DNA from: Methylobacterium marchantiae
GTDB lineage: Bacteria > Pseudomonadota > Alphaproteobacteria > Rhizobiales > Beijerinckiaceae
Direction of reading: 5' to 3'
Assembly: GCF_022179405.1 (NCBI RefSeq)
Contig: NZ_BPQT01000012.1
Location: 62,001 to 126,000, forward strand
DNA length: 64,000 nt
The notes beneath the pieces are model-generated. The model searched no databases. It saw only the letters and a list, made by a program, of their open reading frames with translations, and had not been told where the DNA came from. How positions within the stretch are numbered: the first letter of the stretch is position 1; each line of letters opens with the position of its first letter. The position numbers and the translations under genes are program-made. Of this stretch, positions 34,371-43,198 are shown piece by piece.

Positions 34371-35507
34371 ATGGGCGCAGTGATGAGTGGTTCGGGCCTG
34401 AGGCTCGCGGTGGCCTGGGGCAGTGTCGCCGCCTTCGCCGTCTTCGGGTCCGGTTGGCTGGCGAGCCTCGATTCGCCGCTCTGGGCCGCCTTCCTATTCG
34501 CCTGGTTGTTCTCGGTGATCATGTGGGCGGCCTTCGGCGTGGTCCATGAGGCCGAGGAGCTCGCGCACATGCTCGGCGAGCCCCTGGGCACGCTGATCCT
34601 GACCCTTTCGATCGTCCTCATCGAGGTCGCCCTCGTCTCGGCGGTGATGCTCTCGCCGAAATCGGTCCCGACCCTTGGCCGCGACACGATGTTCGCGGTC
34701 CTGATGATCGTGCTGAACGGCATCGTCGGCCTCGGCCTGCTGATCGGCGGCCTGCGCCACCACCAGCAATCCTACAACCTGCAGGGCACCTCGGCCTTCC
34801 TGTCGGTGATCATCCCGCTCGCCACCATCGCCCTCATCATTCCGAACTTCACCACCTCCACCACCGGCGGCACGCTCTCCACCCTGCAGGCCGTGGCGTT
34901 CTCGGTGTTCACCGTGGCGCTCTACGGCGTCTTCCTGATGATCCAGACCGGCCGCCACAGCAGCTTCTTCATCCATGACGGCGGGCAGATGGTGCGGTCG
35001 AACGCCGATGTTCCGGCCGATACCGGCACGCAGGACAAGGGCAGCGTGAAGGGCCTCACGGTGCTGAAGCACATCGTCCTGCTCGTCGCCAACATCCTGC
35101 CCATCGTCCTCCTGTCGAAGAGCCTCGCGGCGATCCTCGACTACGGTATCGAGGCGCTCGGCGCGCCCACCGCCCTCGGCGGCGTCCTCATCGCCGCCAT
35201 CGTGTTCACGCCCGAGGGCATCAGCGCCCTGAAGGCGATCGCGCGCAACGAGCTGCAGCGTGCCATCAACCTCTGCCTCGGCGCCGCGACCTCGACGATC
35301 GGGCTCACCGTCCCGGCGGTCCTCGCCGTCGGGCTGATCTCCGGGCAGACCGTGGTGCTCGGCCTCGCACCGACGGAGATGACGCTGCTCATCGTCACCC
35401 TGATCCTGAGCACGCTCACCTTCTCCGGCCTGCGGACCACCGTGCTCGAAGGGGCCGTCCACCTCATCGTGTTCTTCGTCTACCTCGTCCTGATCTTCAG
35501 CCCCTGA
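34371..35507 (+). CDS. Ca2+/H+ antiporter (ChaA-like, CaCA superfamily)
   Basis: A 378-residue, roughly 11-helix membrane protein with the two inverted CaCA repeats. The first acidic motif is HEAEELAHMLGEPLGTLILTLSIVLIEVALV and the second is FTPEGISALKAIARNELQRAINLCLGAATSTIGLTVP, as in ChaA-type cation/proton antiporters. It probably exports Ca2+ and possibly Na+ or K+. The start was set at ATG 34371, with GAGG upstream; the ATG at 34383 is an alternative. A longer frame to 34275 is unlikely. It is a single gene. Confidence 0.88.
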   Translation: MGAVMSGSGLRLAVAWGSVAAFAVFGSGWLASLDSPLWAAFLFAWLFSVIMWAAFGVVHEAEELAHMLGEPLGTLILTLSIVLIEVALVSAVMLSPKSVPTLGRDTMFAVLMIVLNGIVGLGLLIGGLRHHQQSYNLQGTSAFLSVIIPLATIALIIPNFTTSTTGGTLSTLQAVAFSVFTVALYGVFLMIQTGRHSSFFIHDGGQMVRSNADVPADTGTQDKGSVKGLTVLKHIVLLVANILPIVLLSKSLAAILDYGIEALGAPTALGGVLIAAIVFTPEGISALKAIARNELQRAINLCLGAATSTIGLTVPAVLAVGLISGQTVVLGLAPTEMTLLIVTLILSTLTFSGLRTTVLEGAVHLIVFFVYLVLIFSP

Positions 35508-35519
35508 GCAGGTTACTGA

Positions 35520-35553
35520 CGCAAAACCGGTGACCACTTTCGCGAAACCTGCT
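35520..35553. repeat. Short interspersed motif of Hyphomicrobiales type
   Basis: Contains CGCAAAACCGGTGACCACTTTCGCG, resembling the widespread AAAACCGG..CCACTTT intergenic element of the order, and related in the opposite sense to 11617-11652. It lies directly after the antiporter stop. Assignment is from memory. Confidence 0.4.
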
Positions 35554-35567
35554 GAGGCTCATCACCG

Positions 35568-36653
35568 ATGGACGTGCTCGTCATAGGAGCGGGAATCGTC
35601 GGGCTCGCGGTGGCGCGGGCGCTGGCCCGGCGCGGACATTTCGTCGTAGTGGCCGAGGCGGAGGGAGCGATCGGCACCGGCGTGTCGTCGCGCAGCTCCG
35701 AGGTGATCCATGGCGGGATGTACTACCCCGCCGGCTCGCTTCGGGCCCGCCACTGCAAGCAGGGGCGACGGATGCTCTACGCGTTCTGCGAGAGCCACGG
35801 CGTGCCGCACGGGCGGCCGGGAAAACTCATCGTCGCGACCTCCGAGGACGAGCGGGCTGCGCTGGAGGCCATCGCCGAGCGCGGCCGGGCCAACGGCGTC
35901 GAAGACCTCGCCCTTCTAGAGGGGAGGGAGGCCCGCGCCCTCGAGCCGAACCTGTCCTGCGTCGCGGCGCTTCATTCCCCGCAGACCGGCATCGTCGACA
36001 GCCATGCCCTGATGCTGGCGCTTCAGGGCGACGTCGAGGATGCCGGCGGAGCCATCGCCTTCCACAGCGAAGTGGGCGCGATCCGGCGCGATGGCGAGGG
36101 CTGGCGGGTCGACGTTTCCGGCGAGGCGCTCGCCTTCGACGCCATCGTCAACGCCGCCGGCCTCGGCGCGCAGGCGGTGGCGAGACGGGTCGAGGCCTAT
36201 CCGGCGGAGCGGATTCCACGTCAGGTCCTGGCCAAGGGCAGCTATTTCGGCTGTCTCGGCCGGCCGGCCTTCTCGCGGTTGATCTACCCGGCACCGGTAG
36301 AGGGCGGCCTCGGCATCCATCTCACCCTCGATCTCGCCGGACGCATGCGCTTCGGACCCGACGTGGAATGGGTCGACGAGCCGGATTACGGCGTCGATCC
36401 GGCGCGGGCACAGGTCTTCGCGCAAGCGATCCGCCGCTACTGGCCGGGCCTTCCCGACGATGCGCTGACACCGGACTATGCCGGTATCCGCCCGAAGCTC
36501 ACCGGACCGGGCGAACCGGCCGCGGATTTCCGGATCGACGGTCCGGCCGAGCATGGCTTGGTCCGTCTGGTGCACCTGTTCGGGATCGAAAGCCCGGGGC
36601 TCACCTCCGGCCTGTCGCTGGCGGAAGAGGTGGCGGACCGGCTGGAAGCGTGA
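35568..36653 (+). CDS. FAD-dependent oxidoreductase, L-2-hydroxyglutarate oxidase-like
   Basis: A 361-residue DAO-superfamily flavoenzyme. The ADP-binding [15 protein letters not shown] is at residues 5-19. [27 protein letters not shown] and [22 protein letters not shown] match the COG0579 family that oxidises L-2-hydroxyglutarate or related 2-hydroxy acids. Length is typical for the shorter bacterial members. The substrate is not provable from sequence. The gene is single, starting 60 bases after the antiporter stop. Confidence 0.85.
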   Translation: MDVLVIGAGIVGLAVARALARRGHFVVVAEAEGAIGTGVSSRSSEVIHGGMYYPAGSLRARHCKQGRRMLYAFCESHGVPHGRPGKLIVATSEDERAALEAIAERGRANGVEDLALLEGREARALEPNLSCVAALHSPQTGIVDSHALMLALQGDVEDAGGAIAFHSEVGAIRRDGEGWRVDVSGEALAFDAIVNAAGLGAQAVARRVEAYPAERIPRQVLAKGSYFGCLGRPAFSRLIYPAPVEGGLGIHLTLDLAGRMRFGPDVEWVDEPDYGVDPARAQVFAQAIRRYWPGLPDDALTPDYAGIRPKLTGPGEPAADFRIDGPAEHGLVRLVHLFGIESPGLTSGLSLAEEVADRLEA

Positions 36654-36744
36654 CCGCCCTCGGCCGATATTCTTCCTCGGCGCCGTTTCCGCTCGTTGGC
36701 GTCAAGCAGGCGGCGATCCGAAGAAGACGAGTCTCATGGAGGGT

Positions 36745-37488
36745 TTACCCGCCGAACCGCTCGGTCCTGATCGTCGCCGGGGCGAGGCCGGCATCCACGA
36801 GGAGGTCGGCGGCATGACCGACGAAGCCGTTGGAGCCGCACAGATAGGCGTGGCGCGGTCGGCCGATCCGCTCGAGGGCCTCCGCGATCAGGGCCGCGTC
36901 GATCCTCCTGCCGCCGGTCTCGCGCGTGAGGTTGAGCATGAGATCGAAGCCTGCCTCGTCCCGCGCCCGCTGCAGGAGTTCGTCACGGGCCAGGACCTCG
37001 CCGGCATCGCGGGCGGAGTAGAGCAGCAGGGCGGGAACATCCGGCGCCCGCACCGCGCGGTGCCTCAGCATCGACAGCAGGGGGACGACGCCCGATCCGC
37101 CGCCGACGAGGAGCAGCGGCCCGCCATCCTCCGGGCGCCAGACGAACGAGCCGCCGATGGGCCCCCGCAATTCGATCGTGTCGCCGACCTCCGCCACCGT
37201 ATCGAAGAATCCGGAGACCTCGCCGTCGGGCAGGCCTTCGATCATCAGGTCTATCCATCCCTCCTCGTTGGGAGCGGAGGCGATGGAGTAGCTGCGCTGG
37301 GCCTGATAGCCGTCCGGCGCCGTGAGCCGCACATCCACATGCTGGCCGGCGAGCATGGGCCGGTCGAAGGCGACCCGGAGCCGGAAGTTCTTCACTCGTG
37401 CCGTGACGGCGGCGATCGCGACGATCGTGGCCGATCGCCAGGGGAGGGGACGCGCCCCGGGATCAATCACCGGTGAATCGCTGCTCAC
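36745..37488 (-). CDS. Ferredoxin-reductase-type flavoprotein (FNR family)
   Basis: A 247-residue reductase without a ferredoxin domain. The FAD-binding RSYSIASAP (about 65-73), the pyridine-nucleotide GGGSGVVPLLSMLR (about 127-140) and the C-terminal YLCGSNGFVGHAADLL are present. It overlaps the end of the sulfite-oxidase-like gene by 26 bases. It therefore very probably passes NAD(P)H electrons to that molybdoenzyme, or takes electrons from it. This pairing recurs in other bacteria, but no physiological substrate is established. Confidence 0.87.
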   Translation of the reverse strand: MSSDSPVIDPGARPLPWRSATIVAIAAVTARVKNFRLRVAFDRPMLAGQHVDVRLTAPDGYQAQRSYSIASAPNEEGWIDLMIEGLPDGEVSGFFDTVAEVGDTIELRGPIGGSFVWRPEDGGPLLLVGGGSGVVPLLSMLRHRAVRAPDVPALLLYSARDAGEVLARDELLQRARDEAGFDLMLNLTRETGGRRIDAALIAEALERIGRPRHAYLCGSNGFVGHAADLLVDAGLAPATIRTERFGG

Positions 37489-38068
37489 GCCAGGGATCGC
37501 CGTACATGTGATAGCCGCGCAGTTCCCAGAACCCGCCCTCGTCCTTCTTGGTGAAGCGCAGGCCCTTCACCCATTTCGCGCTCTTCCAGAAATACAGATG
37601 CGGCACGAGGAGCCGGGCCGGGCCGCCATGGTCGGGCTCGATCGGCTTGCCCTCGTAATGGGTCGCCACCATCGCCTTGGGACCGGCGAGATCGGCCACC
37701 GGCACGTTGGTGGTGTAGTCGTCATAGCCCTCCGCGAGCAGGAACTCGGTCGGCGCCGAAATGCCTGCGGCAGCCAGGATGTCGTCGATGCTGACGCCCT
37801 CCCAGCCGGTGTCGAACTTCGACCATTTCGTCACGCAGTGGATGTCGCCGCGCCACGCGGTGCGGGGGAGGGCGGAGAATTCCTCCCAATTCCAGCTCTT
37901 CAGCGGGCGTGAGCCCTCGCGCAGGGTGAAGCTCCAGCTGTCCAGATCGATGCGTGGGTTCGGTCCGATCTGCAGTACGGGAAAGTCCTGTTCGAGATAC
38001 TGGCCGGGCGGAAGCCGCTCCCGCGTCGCCTCCGGTGGCCGTCGTCCCGTGAAGCCGCGTGTCGCCAT
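37463..38068 (-). CDS. Sulfite-oxidase-like molybdopterin oxidoreductase
   Basis: A 201-residue protein containing essentially only the Moco-binding fold of the sulfite oxidase family (COG2041). The metal-ligand cysteine is Cys78 in GDIHCVTKWS. Other blocks are WEGVSIDDILAAAG, DYTTNVPVADL, DHGGPARLLVPHLYFWKSAKWVKGL and FWELRGYHMYGDPWREQRF. It has no dimerisation domain, no signal peptide and no Tat motif, so it is cytoplasmic, unlike MsrP. The start at 38068 (MATRGFTGRR) was chosen. It is co-encoded with the overlapping flavin reductase. The substrate is unknown. Confidence 0.9.
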   Translation of the reverse strand: MATRGFTGRRPPEATRERLPPGQYLEQDFPVLQIGPNPRIDLDSWSFTLREGSRPLKSWNWEEFSALPRTAWRGDIHCVTKWSKFDTGWEGVSIDDILAAAGISAPTEFLLAEGYDDYTTNVPVADLAGPKAMVATHYEGKPIEPDHGGPARLLVPHLYFWKSAKWVKGLRFTKKDEGGFWELRGYHMYGDPWREQRFTGD

Positions 38069-38127
38069 TGCCGTCTCCGTCCGCGCGCCGAGCCTTCCAC
38101 CTTCCTTCGAGCCTCGGCCCGACCGGG

Positions 38128-39681
38128 TCAAGCGGTCCCGGCACCGGCCGGACCATCGCCCTCGTCCTGCAGCCGCCCCGGCAGGAGGCCCTCGGCCACG
38201 AACAGGATTCCGTCCGGCCGGTACGAGATCTCCGCCGTGCCGTCGATCTCTTGCGAGAGCGCACGCTCGATGAGGCGGGAGCCGAACCCCTTTCGCGTCG
38301 GCACCGTGACGGCCGGCCCGCCCGTCTCGTCCCAGACGATGCGGAAGTGATGCGGCGCGGCGCCGTCGAGGAGGCTCCACGCGACATGGACCCGCCCGGT
38401 ATCGTTCGAGAGGGCCCCGTACTTCACCGCGTTGGTGGCGAGTTCGTGCAGGGCCATGACCAGTGCCAGCGCCCCGCGCGGCGGCAGCCGGATCTCGCCG
38501 CCCTCCAGTTCGATACGCGCGCCCCCCTTGCTCTGGAACGGCGCCAGGGCCCGTTCCGCGATATCGGCGATGGACGCGCCGTCCCAGGCTTCCTCGGTCA
38601 GGACGTCGTTGGCGGCAGCGAGGGAGACCAGCCGCGCTTCGAGGGCCTCGCCCGCTTCTTCGAGGGAAGGCGCCGTGCGCAGGGTCTGCCTCACGATCGA
38701 CTGGACGAGGGTGAGGGTGTTCTTGACCCGATGGGTCAACTCGCCGGCGAGCAGGCTGCGATGCTCCTCGTCATGCTTGCGCTCGGTGATGTCGAGGGAG
38801 ACGCCGGCCATGCTGAGGGGCGTCCCGTCGGCGCGGTAGAAGGTCTGGCCTCGGACATGGACCCAGCGGAGGTCTCCGGACGGTGTGAGGACCCGGTAGT
38901 CGATGTCGTAATCGACGTTCTGTTCGATGGAGCGTCGTACCTGTGCCTGCATGCGCTCGCGGTCGCCCGGATGGACCATGCTCAGCAACTCGTCGTAGCG
39001 GAACGCCACGTCGGGATCGCGGCCGAAATTCATGCGGCAATGATCCGACGTCTCGAGGTGCCCCTCGACGAGGTCGAGCGTCCACGAGCCGAGCCGCCCG
39101 GCGGCGAGGGCGAAGCGAAGGTTGGTCTCGCTGCGCCGCAATTCGAGATCACGGCGCTCGACCTCGGTCTCCAGCGCATCGCGGTCGTTCTGCAGGCGGA
39201 CGAGCCGATCCTTCTCCAGGGTGACGTCGAACTGGGACGCGAAGAAATACGCGACCTTGCCGTCCGCATCGAAGACCGGCGCGATGAGGAGCCGGTTCCA
39301 GAAGACCTCGCCGTTCTTGCGGTGGTTCAGCAGTTCGAGTTCGATCGGAACGCCCTTGTCGAGCGCCTCGCGGATACGGGCGACATCGGCGGGATCGGTC
39401 CTCGGACCTTGGAGGAACCGGCAGTTCCGGCCGATGACCTCGTCTCGCGAGAAACCCGTGGCACGCTCGAACGCGGCGTTCACGAAGACGATCGGCATGT
39501 CGGGCAGATTCGGGTCGGCAATCACCATCGGCATCCGCGTCGCCCGCAGGGCTGCGGCGAACGGATCGGGCCCGTCCACCGTCCGTGCGATTTCCGACGC
39601 GATCCGTTCCTGTTCGGATGTCCGGATCACCGAGCGTCGCTCGGGAGCATCGAAAGTCGCATGCCTCGCCTCGACGTCCAA
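38128..39681 (-). CDS. Blue-light LOV-PAS-HWE sensor histidine kinase
   Basis: A 517-residue soluble kinase. The N-terminal LOV domain (about 40-160) carries the flavin-photoadduct motif GRNCRFLQG with Cys87, followed by NHRKNGEVFWNRLLIAPV and FFASQFDVT. A second PAS/PAC domain spans about 185-305. The HWE/HisKA_2 box is ELTHRVKNTLTLVQSIVRQTLR (His near 314), and the ATPase has HELATNAVKYGALS and KGFGSRLIERAL. The architecture matches Brucella-type LOV-HK. The start is TTG at 39681; a GTG at 39630 is possible. No response regulator is adjacent. Confidence 0.9.
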   Translation of the reverse strand: MDVEARHATFDAPERRSVIRTSEQERIASEIARTVDGPDPFAAALRATRMPMVIADPNLPDMPIVFVNAAFERATGFSRDEVIGRNCRFLQGPRTDPADVARIREALDKGVPIELELLNHRKNGEVFWNRLLIAPVFDADGKVAYFFASQFDVTLEKDRLVRLQNDRDALETEVERRDLELRRSETNLRFALAAGRLGSWTLDLVEGHLETSDHCRMNFGRDPDVAFRYDELLSMVHPGDRERMQAQVRRSIEQNVDYDIDYRVLTPSGDLRWVHVRGQTFYRADGTPLSMAGVSLDITERKHDEEHRSLLAGELTHRVKNTLTLVQSIVRQTLRTAPSLEEAGEALEARLVSLAAANDVLTEEAWDGASIADIAERALAPFQSKGGARIELEGGEIRLPPRGALALVMALHELATNAVKYGALSNDTGRVHVAWSLLDGAAPHHFRIVWDETGGPAVTVPTRKGFGSRLIERALSQEIDGTAEISYRPDGILFVAEGLLPGRLQDEGDGPAGAGTA

Positions 39682-39945
39682 TGTGATCGATCCGTCAGGG
39701 CCGGTTCGGAATCACTTCGTCTTACTCTGAGAGCGAACCTGGGCAAGCCGTTACGGCGATGTATCCGTCCGAATGGATACGAAATGATCACTGGCATACT
39801 GCGCCTCTACTGTATCTTTCCATACATAGAGGGGCGGCAGATCTCGGGACCGTCCGGGTTTTGGGCAAAGCAAGAGAGCCCTGAACGCGGAACGCCCGCC
39901 ACGGTCGAACAGGGCGGGCGTCCAATATTTCTCCGGATGGAAGGC

Positions 39946-40251
39946 TCAGCAGCCCTTGGCGGCATCCGCGGCGGTGGCCTTGCCGTCCTGCTGCTTGGCC
40001 ACGTCGTCCGGCGACGTCGCCTTGTTGGCACCGACATTGTTCATGGCGCCGACGGTGCCGGGCGACTCGGCCTTTGCACCGGGGCTGACATTGCCGGTGG
40101 AGCCCGGCTCGACCTTCGAGCTCTTGTCGTTTGCGCCCATCTTCCCATCCGCGCCGGCCGTCGACCCCGTCGCGCACGGGGCGGCAATGGCCATTGCAGA
40201 GCTGAGCATCACGATGGCGCCGGCGCCGACGAGCTTGGAAATCTGTCGCAT
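39946..40251 (-). CDS. Small exported low-complexity protein
   Basis: A 101-residue protein with a clear signal peptide (residues 1-23, KLVGAGAIVMLSSAMAIAAPC). The mature part is a disordered Gly/Ala/Asp/Lys-rich stretch (TAGADGKMGANDKSSKVEPGS) ending AADAAKGC. Two Cys, one just after the cleavage site and one at the C-terminus, could form a disulfide. The ATG at 40251 fits the signal peptide. An inverted repeat (CGCCCGCC/GGCGGGCG, 39893-39920) lies 26 bases past the stop and may terminate it. Function unknown. Confidence 0.75.
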   Translation of the reverse strand: MRQISKLVGAGAIVMLSSAMAIAAPCATGSTAGADGKMGANDKSSKVEPGSTGNVSPGAKAESPGTVGAMNNVGANKATSPDDVAKQQDGKATAADAAKGC

Positions 40252-40448
40252 GTGTTTCTCCAGAAGTGTTTCTGCCTCCACAACACCCGCTCGGCTTCAT
40301 TCGTTCCCGGATATTTCTGAATTGTCCCGGTTGGAAAAGGACAAATCTCCAAAGAACGATCGAGCCGAGCTTGTCGGAGGCGAGATGCATCGCGATGTTG
40401 CTTGGTCACATCATTTTGCGACGCACAAAAACACTGAAATATGCTCTC

Positions 40449-41375
40449 TTAACGCTCAAGCTTGCTTCCGAGCAAAGCATCGGTCGGCAGAATCAGAGGA
40501 GCGAGTTTGTCGGCCACGACCTCGGTGAGAAGAGAGGCGAGACGGTCGACCGCCGGGATGGTCTGCGTCGCGGCCCTGAACAGGCGAAGCGACAGCGACG
40601 GCAGTGGCGGCAGTCCCGCCTCGTCCGGATCGAGAGCCATGAGCGTATGCGGCAGGCCGTGAGCGGTGCGGAGGGTCAGGCCGAGGCCTGCCGAGACGGC
40701 CGCCCATAGGCCGGTCAGGCCCGGACTGCTGAATGAGACCTGCCAGGGAATTCCCGCCGCATCGAGAGCGGTGAGGGCCGCGTGGCGGAAGATGCACGGC
40801 GACCCGAACAGGACGAGGGGGAGGGGACCGTCCGTGCTTCGCGGGAAGCCGTCGCGCGGGCCGATCCAGGCCATCGGCAGGGTTGCGATGCCGACGCCGT
40901 CCTGCTCGCGGCCGTCTTCGTCCCAGAGAAGCGCGAGGTCGAGTTCACCGGCGTCGAGACGCGCGCGCAGAATCGCGTTCCGGTCCACATGCACGTCCAC
41001 CCTGACGCCCGGATGCAGGCGCGCGAAGCGTCCGAGCGTATCCGGAAGCCAGGTCTCGGCGAAATCCTGGGGCAGGCCGACGCGGACCCATCCGGAGAGT
41101 GCGGGAGAGCCGAGGGCGCTCAGGGCCGCATCGTTCAGGTCGAGCAGCCTGCGCGCATAGCCGAACAGGATCTCGCCCGCCTCGGTGAGGACGAGCCCAC
41201 GTCCCCGCTTCTGCACCAGGACATGCCCGACCTGATCCTCCAGCTTGCGCAGCTGCAGACTGATGGCGGAGGGCGAGCGGCCGAGCCGCGCGGCGGCCTT
41301 GGCGAAGCTGCCGAGATCGATCCCGACGACGAAGGAGCGCAACACGTCCATATCGAGATTCACCGGAATCATCAT
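40449..41375 (-). CDS. LysR-family transcriptional regulator
   Basis: A 308-residue LTTR. The N-terminal winged helix (about 10-68) reads VLRSFVVGIDLGSFAKAAARLGRSPSAISLQLRKLEDQVG. A substrate-binding domain follows (GWVRVGLPQDFAETWLPDTLGRFARLHPGVRVDV). It is divergent from the tautomerase gene, which it probably controls. The 117-base gap contains a near-perfect dyad at 41385-41401, ten bases from its own start. Alternative starts at the second or third Met are possible. Confidence 0.9.
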   Translation of the reverse strand: MMIPVNLDMDVLRSFVVGIDLGSFAKAAARLGRSPSAISLQLRKLEDQVGHVLVQKRGRGLVLTEAGEILFGYARRLLDLNDAALSALGSPALSGWVRVGLPQDFAETWLPDTLGRFARLHPGVRVDVHVDRNAILRARLDAGELDLALLWDEDGREQDGVGIATLPMAWIGPRDGFPRSTDGPLPLVLFGSPCIFRHAALTALDAAGIPWQVSFSSPGLTGLWAAVSAGLGLTLRTAHGLPHTLMALDPDEAGLPPLPSLSLRLFRAATQTIPAVDRLASLLTEVVADKLAPLILPTDALLGSKLER

Positions 41376-41384
41376 TCAGTTTCT

Positions 41385-41401
41385 CAAAACGATCGCTTTT
41401 G
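41385..41401. promoter_or_regulatory. Near-palindromic CAAAACGATCGCTTTTG, possible LysR operator
   Basis: The arms CAAAA and TTTTG are symmetric around CGATCG with one extra C. It lies in an AT-rich gap between the divergent LysR and tautomerase genes. It is not a textbook T-N11-A box, so the assignment is positional. Confidence 0.4.
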
Positions 41402-41492
41402 AATTACGAGATTTTCCAAACCAAACTGCGTCGTTAGCCTGCCTTGGTCAATCGCGGATCGGTCTGCGATGGCGAGAGCAGGAGAGACGGCC

Positions 41493-41879
41493 ATGCCGTT
41501 CGTGAACGTGAAGATCGCAGGTCGGCCATTGGAAGCGGATCAGGTCGGCGTCCTGCACCGTGAGGTGACGGCGCTGATGGCGGAGGTGCTCGGCAAGAAG
41601 GTCGAACTCACCGCCGTCCTGATCGAGGAGGTGCCGGCCGCCGCCTGGCAGGTGGGCGCCCGGCCGGTGAGCTGCGCGGCGCATATCGAGGCGGCGGTGA
41701 CCGCCGGCACCAACAGTCGACGAGAGAAGGCAGACTTCATCGCACGGGCCGACGCCCTGCTGCGTCGTGTGCTCGGCGACGAGCTGCCGCTGGCGAGCTA
41801 CGTCGTGGTCCACGAGATCGCGGCCGATGCCTGGGGCTATGGCGGGCGGACGCAGGAGCATCGCCGGCTCGCGCGCTGA
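41493..41879 (+). CDS. 4-oxalocrotonate tautomerase-family protein
   Basis: A 128-residue, two-domain tautomerase homologue. The start at 41493 gives MPFVNVKIAGRPL, exposing Pro2, the catalytic base of this superfamily. The second half (ELPLASYVVVHEIAADAWGYGGRTQEHRR) matches the longer fused type of tautomerase, with Trp and Gly typical of that group. GGAGAG precedes the ATG. The eight upstream codons in the longer frame would bury the Pro and were rejected. It is divergent from a LysR regulator. The substrate is unknown. Confidence 0.85.
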   Translation: MPFVNVKIAGRPLEADQVGVLHREVTALMAEVLGKKVELTAVLIEEVPAAAWQVGARPVSCAAHIEAAVTAGTNSRREKADFIARADALLRRVLGDELPLASYVVVHEIAADAWGYGGRTQEHRRLAR

Positions 41880-42088
41880 AGCCGATCGACGCGAACCGTA
41901 CGGAATCGAACGAAGGCGATATCCGCCGGATCGTTCGGGCGACGTTCACCTGTCCTACTCTAGATGAGGGGAGGAGAGGCCCTTGCCGGCCTCACTGTCG
42001 CGTCGAACGAGACCGTAGAGACACCCGAGTGTCTGTCGGCCGCGTCTTTCGCGGCGTAGGACACTCGAGAAGTGATGTCTGCAGCCCC

Positions 42089-43198
42089 GTGAAGATCGCC
42101 CTCCTCGCTCACCTGAAATATCCCATCGCCCAGCCCTTCTCCGGGGGGCTCGAGATGCACACGCATCTGCTCGCGAGCACGTTGCGTGCCCGCGGCCATA
42201 AAGTGACGCTCTACGCGTCCGAAGGGTCCGACCCGCGCGGATGCCTCAAGGCGGTGTGCGCCCCGACCGGCAGCGCCATCGACGATGCGTCCGCCCTGCG
42301 GATCGACCGCGCCGAACTCGTCGCCTACGAGGCGATGGTGGCGGACGTGGCCCGCGGCGATTTCGACATCATCCACAACAACAGCCTGCATTACCTGCCG
42401 CTACTGCGGGCGCGCGACCTCGGTGCACCGATGGTGACGGCGTTGCATACGCCGCCCTTCGAGCCGTTCGTCCGCGGCGTGAAGGCACGGGCGAACGACA
42501 TGACCTTCGCTGCCGTGTCGGAATCCCTGGCGCGCGAGTGGCTGCCGTTCATCGACGAGCCGCTGGTGATCGGCAACGGCATCGATCTCGATGCCTTCGC
42601 CTACTCGGCCGCTCCCAAGGGCGAGCCCCATGCGATCTGGATGGGACGCCTCGTACCCGAGAAGGGCCCGCATCTCGCCATCGATGCGGCGCGCGTCGCC
42701 GGCATCCCTCTGAAATTCGCCGGACCGCAGAGCAACCGCGCCTATTGGGACGCCGAGATCGCCCCGCGCCTCGGTTCCGACATCACCTATCTCGGTCATC
42801 TCGGCCATGCCGATCTCGCCCGCCGCGTCGGCGAGGCGCATGTGGCCCTGTGCACGCCGCGCTGGGAGGAGCCGTTCGGCCTCGTCCTCGCCGAGTTCCT
42901 GGCCTGCGGCACGCCGGTGGCCGCCTTCGCCCGCGGCGCCATTCCCGACATTCTCGACGAGACTTCGGGCGTTCTCGCCCAGGCTGACGACCCGGTGGAT
43001 CTCGGGCGGGCCTTGTCCCGCGCGATCCGCCTCGACCGGCACGATTGCCGCCGCCGGGCGGAACACCTGTTCGACGTCGACACCATGACCGACCGTTACG
43101 AGGCTCTCTATCGCGACGAGATCCGGCGCTGGTCGACTCCCGTCACCCTGCTCCCGGTTCCGGCCGGCGCCCGCGCCACGCTGCTCGACAATGCGTAA
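42089..43198 (+). CDS. Glycosyltransferase family 4
   Basis: A 369-residue GT-B glycosyltransferase. The N-terminal acceptor domain opens KIALLAHLKYPIAQPFSGGLEMHTHLLASTLRARGHKVTLYA. The C-terminal donor domain has WMGRLVPEKGPHLAIDAAR and the E-x7-E motif EEPFGLVLAEFLACGTPVAAFARGAIPDIL. The GTG at 42089 was chosen because KIALLAH is the natural first beta strand; an upstream frame to 42029 looks non-coding. It is first of three overlapping plus-strand glycosyltransferases. GT4 enzymes with a PIG-L partner resemble the MshA/MshB or BshA/BshB logic, but no product is known. Confidence 0.9.
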   Translation: MKIALLAHLKYPIAQPFSGGLEMHTHLLASTLRARGHKVTLYASEGSDPRGCLKAVCAPTGSAIDDASALRIDRAELVAYEAMVADVARGDFDIIHNNSLHYLPLLRARDLGAPMVTALHTPPFEPFVRGVKARANDMTFAAVSESLAREWLPFIDEPLVIGNGIDLDAFAYSAAPKGEPHAIWMGRLVPEKGPHLAIDAARVAGIPLKFAGPQSNRAYWDAEIAPRLGSDITYLGHLGHADLARRVGEAHVALCTPRWEEPFGLVLAEFLACGTPVAAFARGAIPDILDETSGVLAQADDPVDLGRALSRAIRLDRHDCRRRAEHLFDVDTMTDRYEALYRDEIRRWSTPVTLLPVPAGARATLLDNA

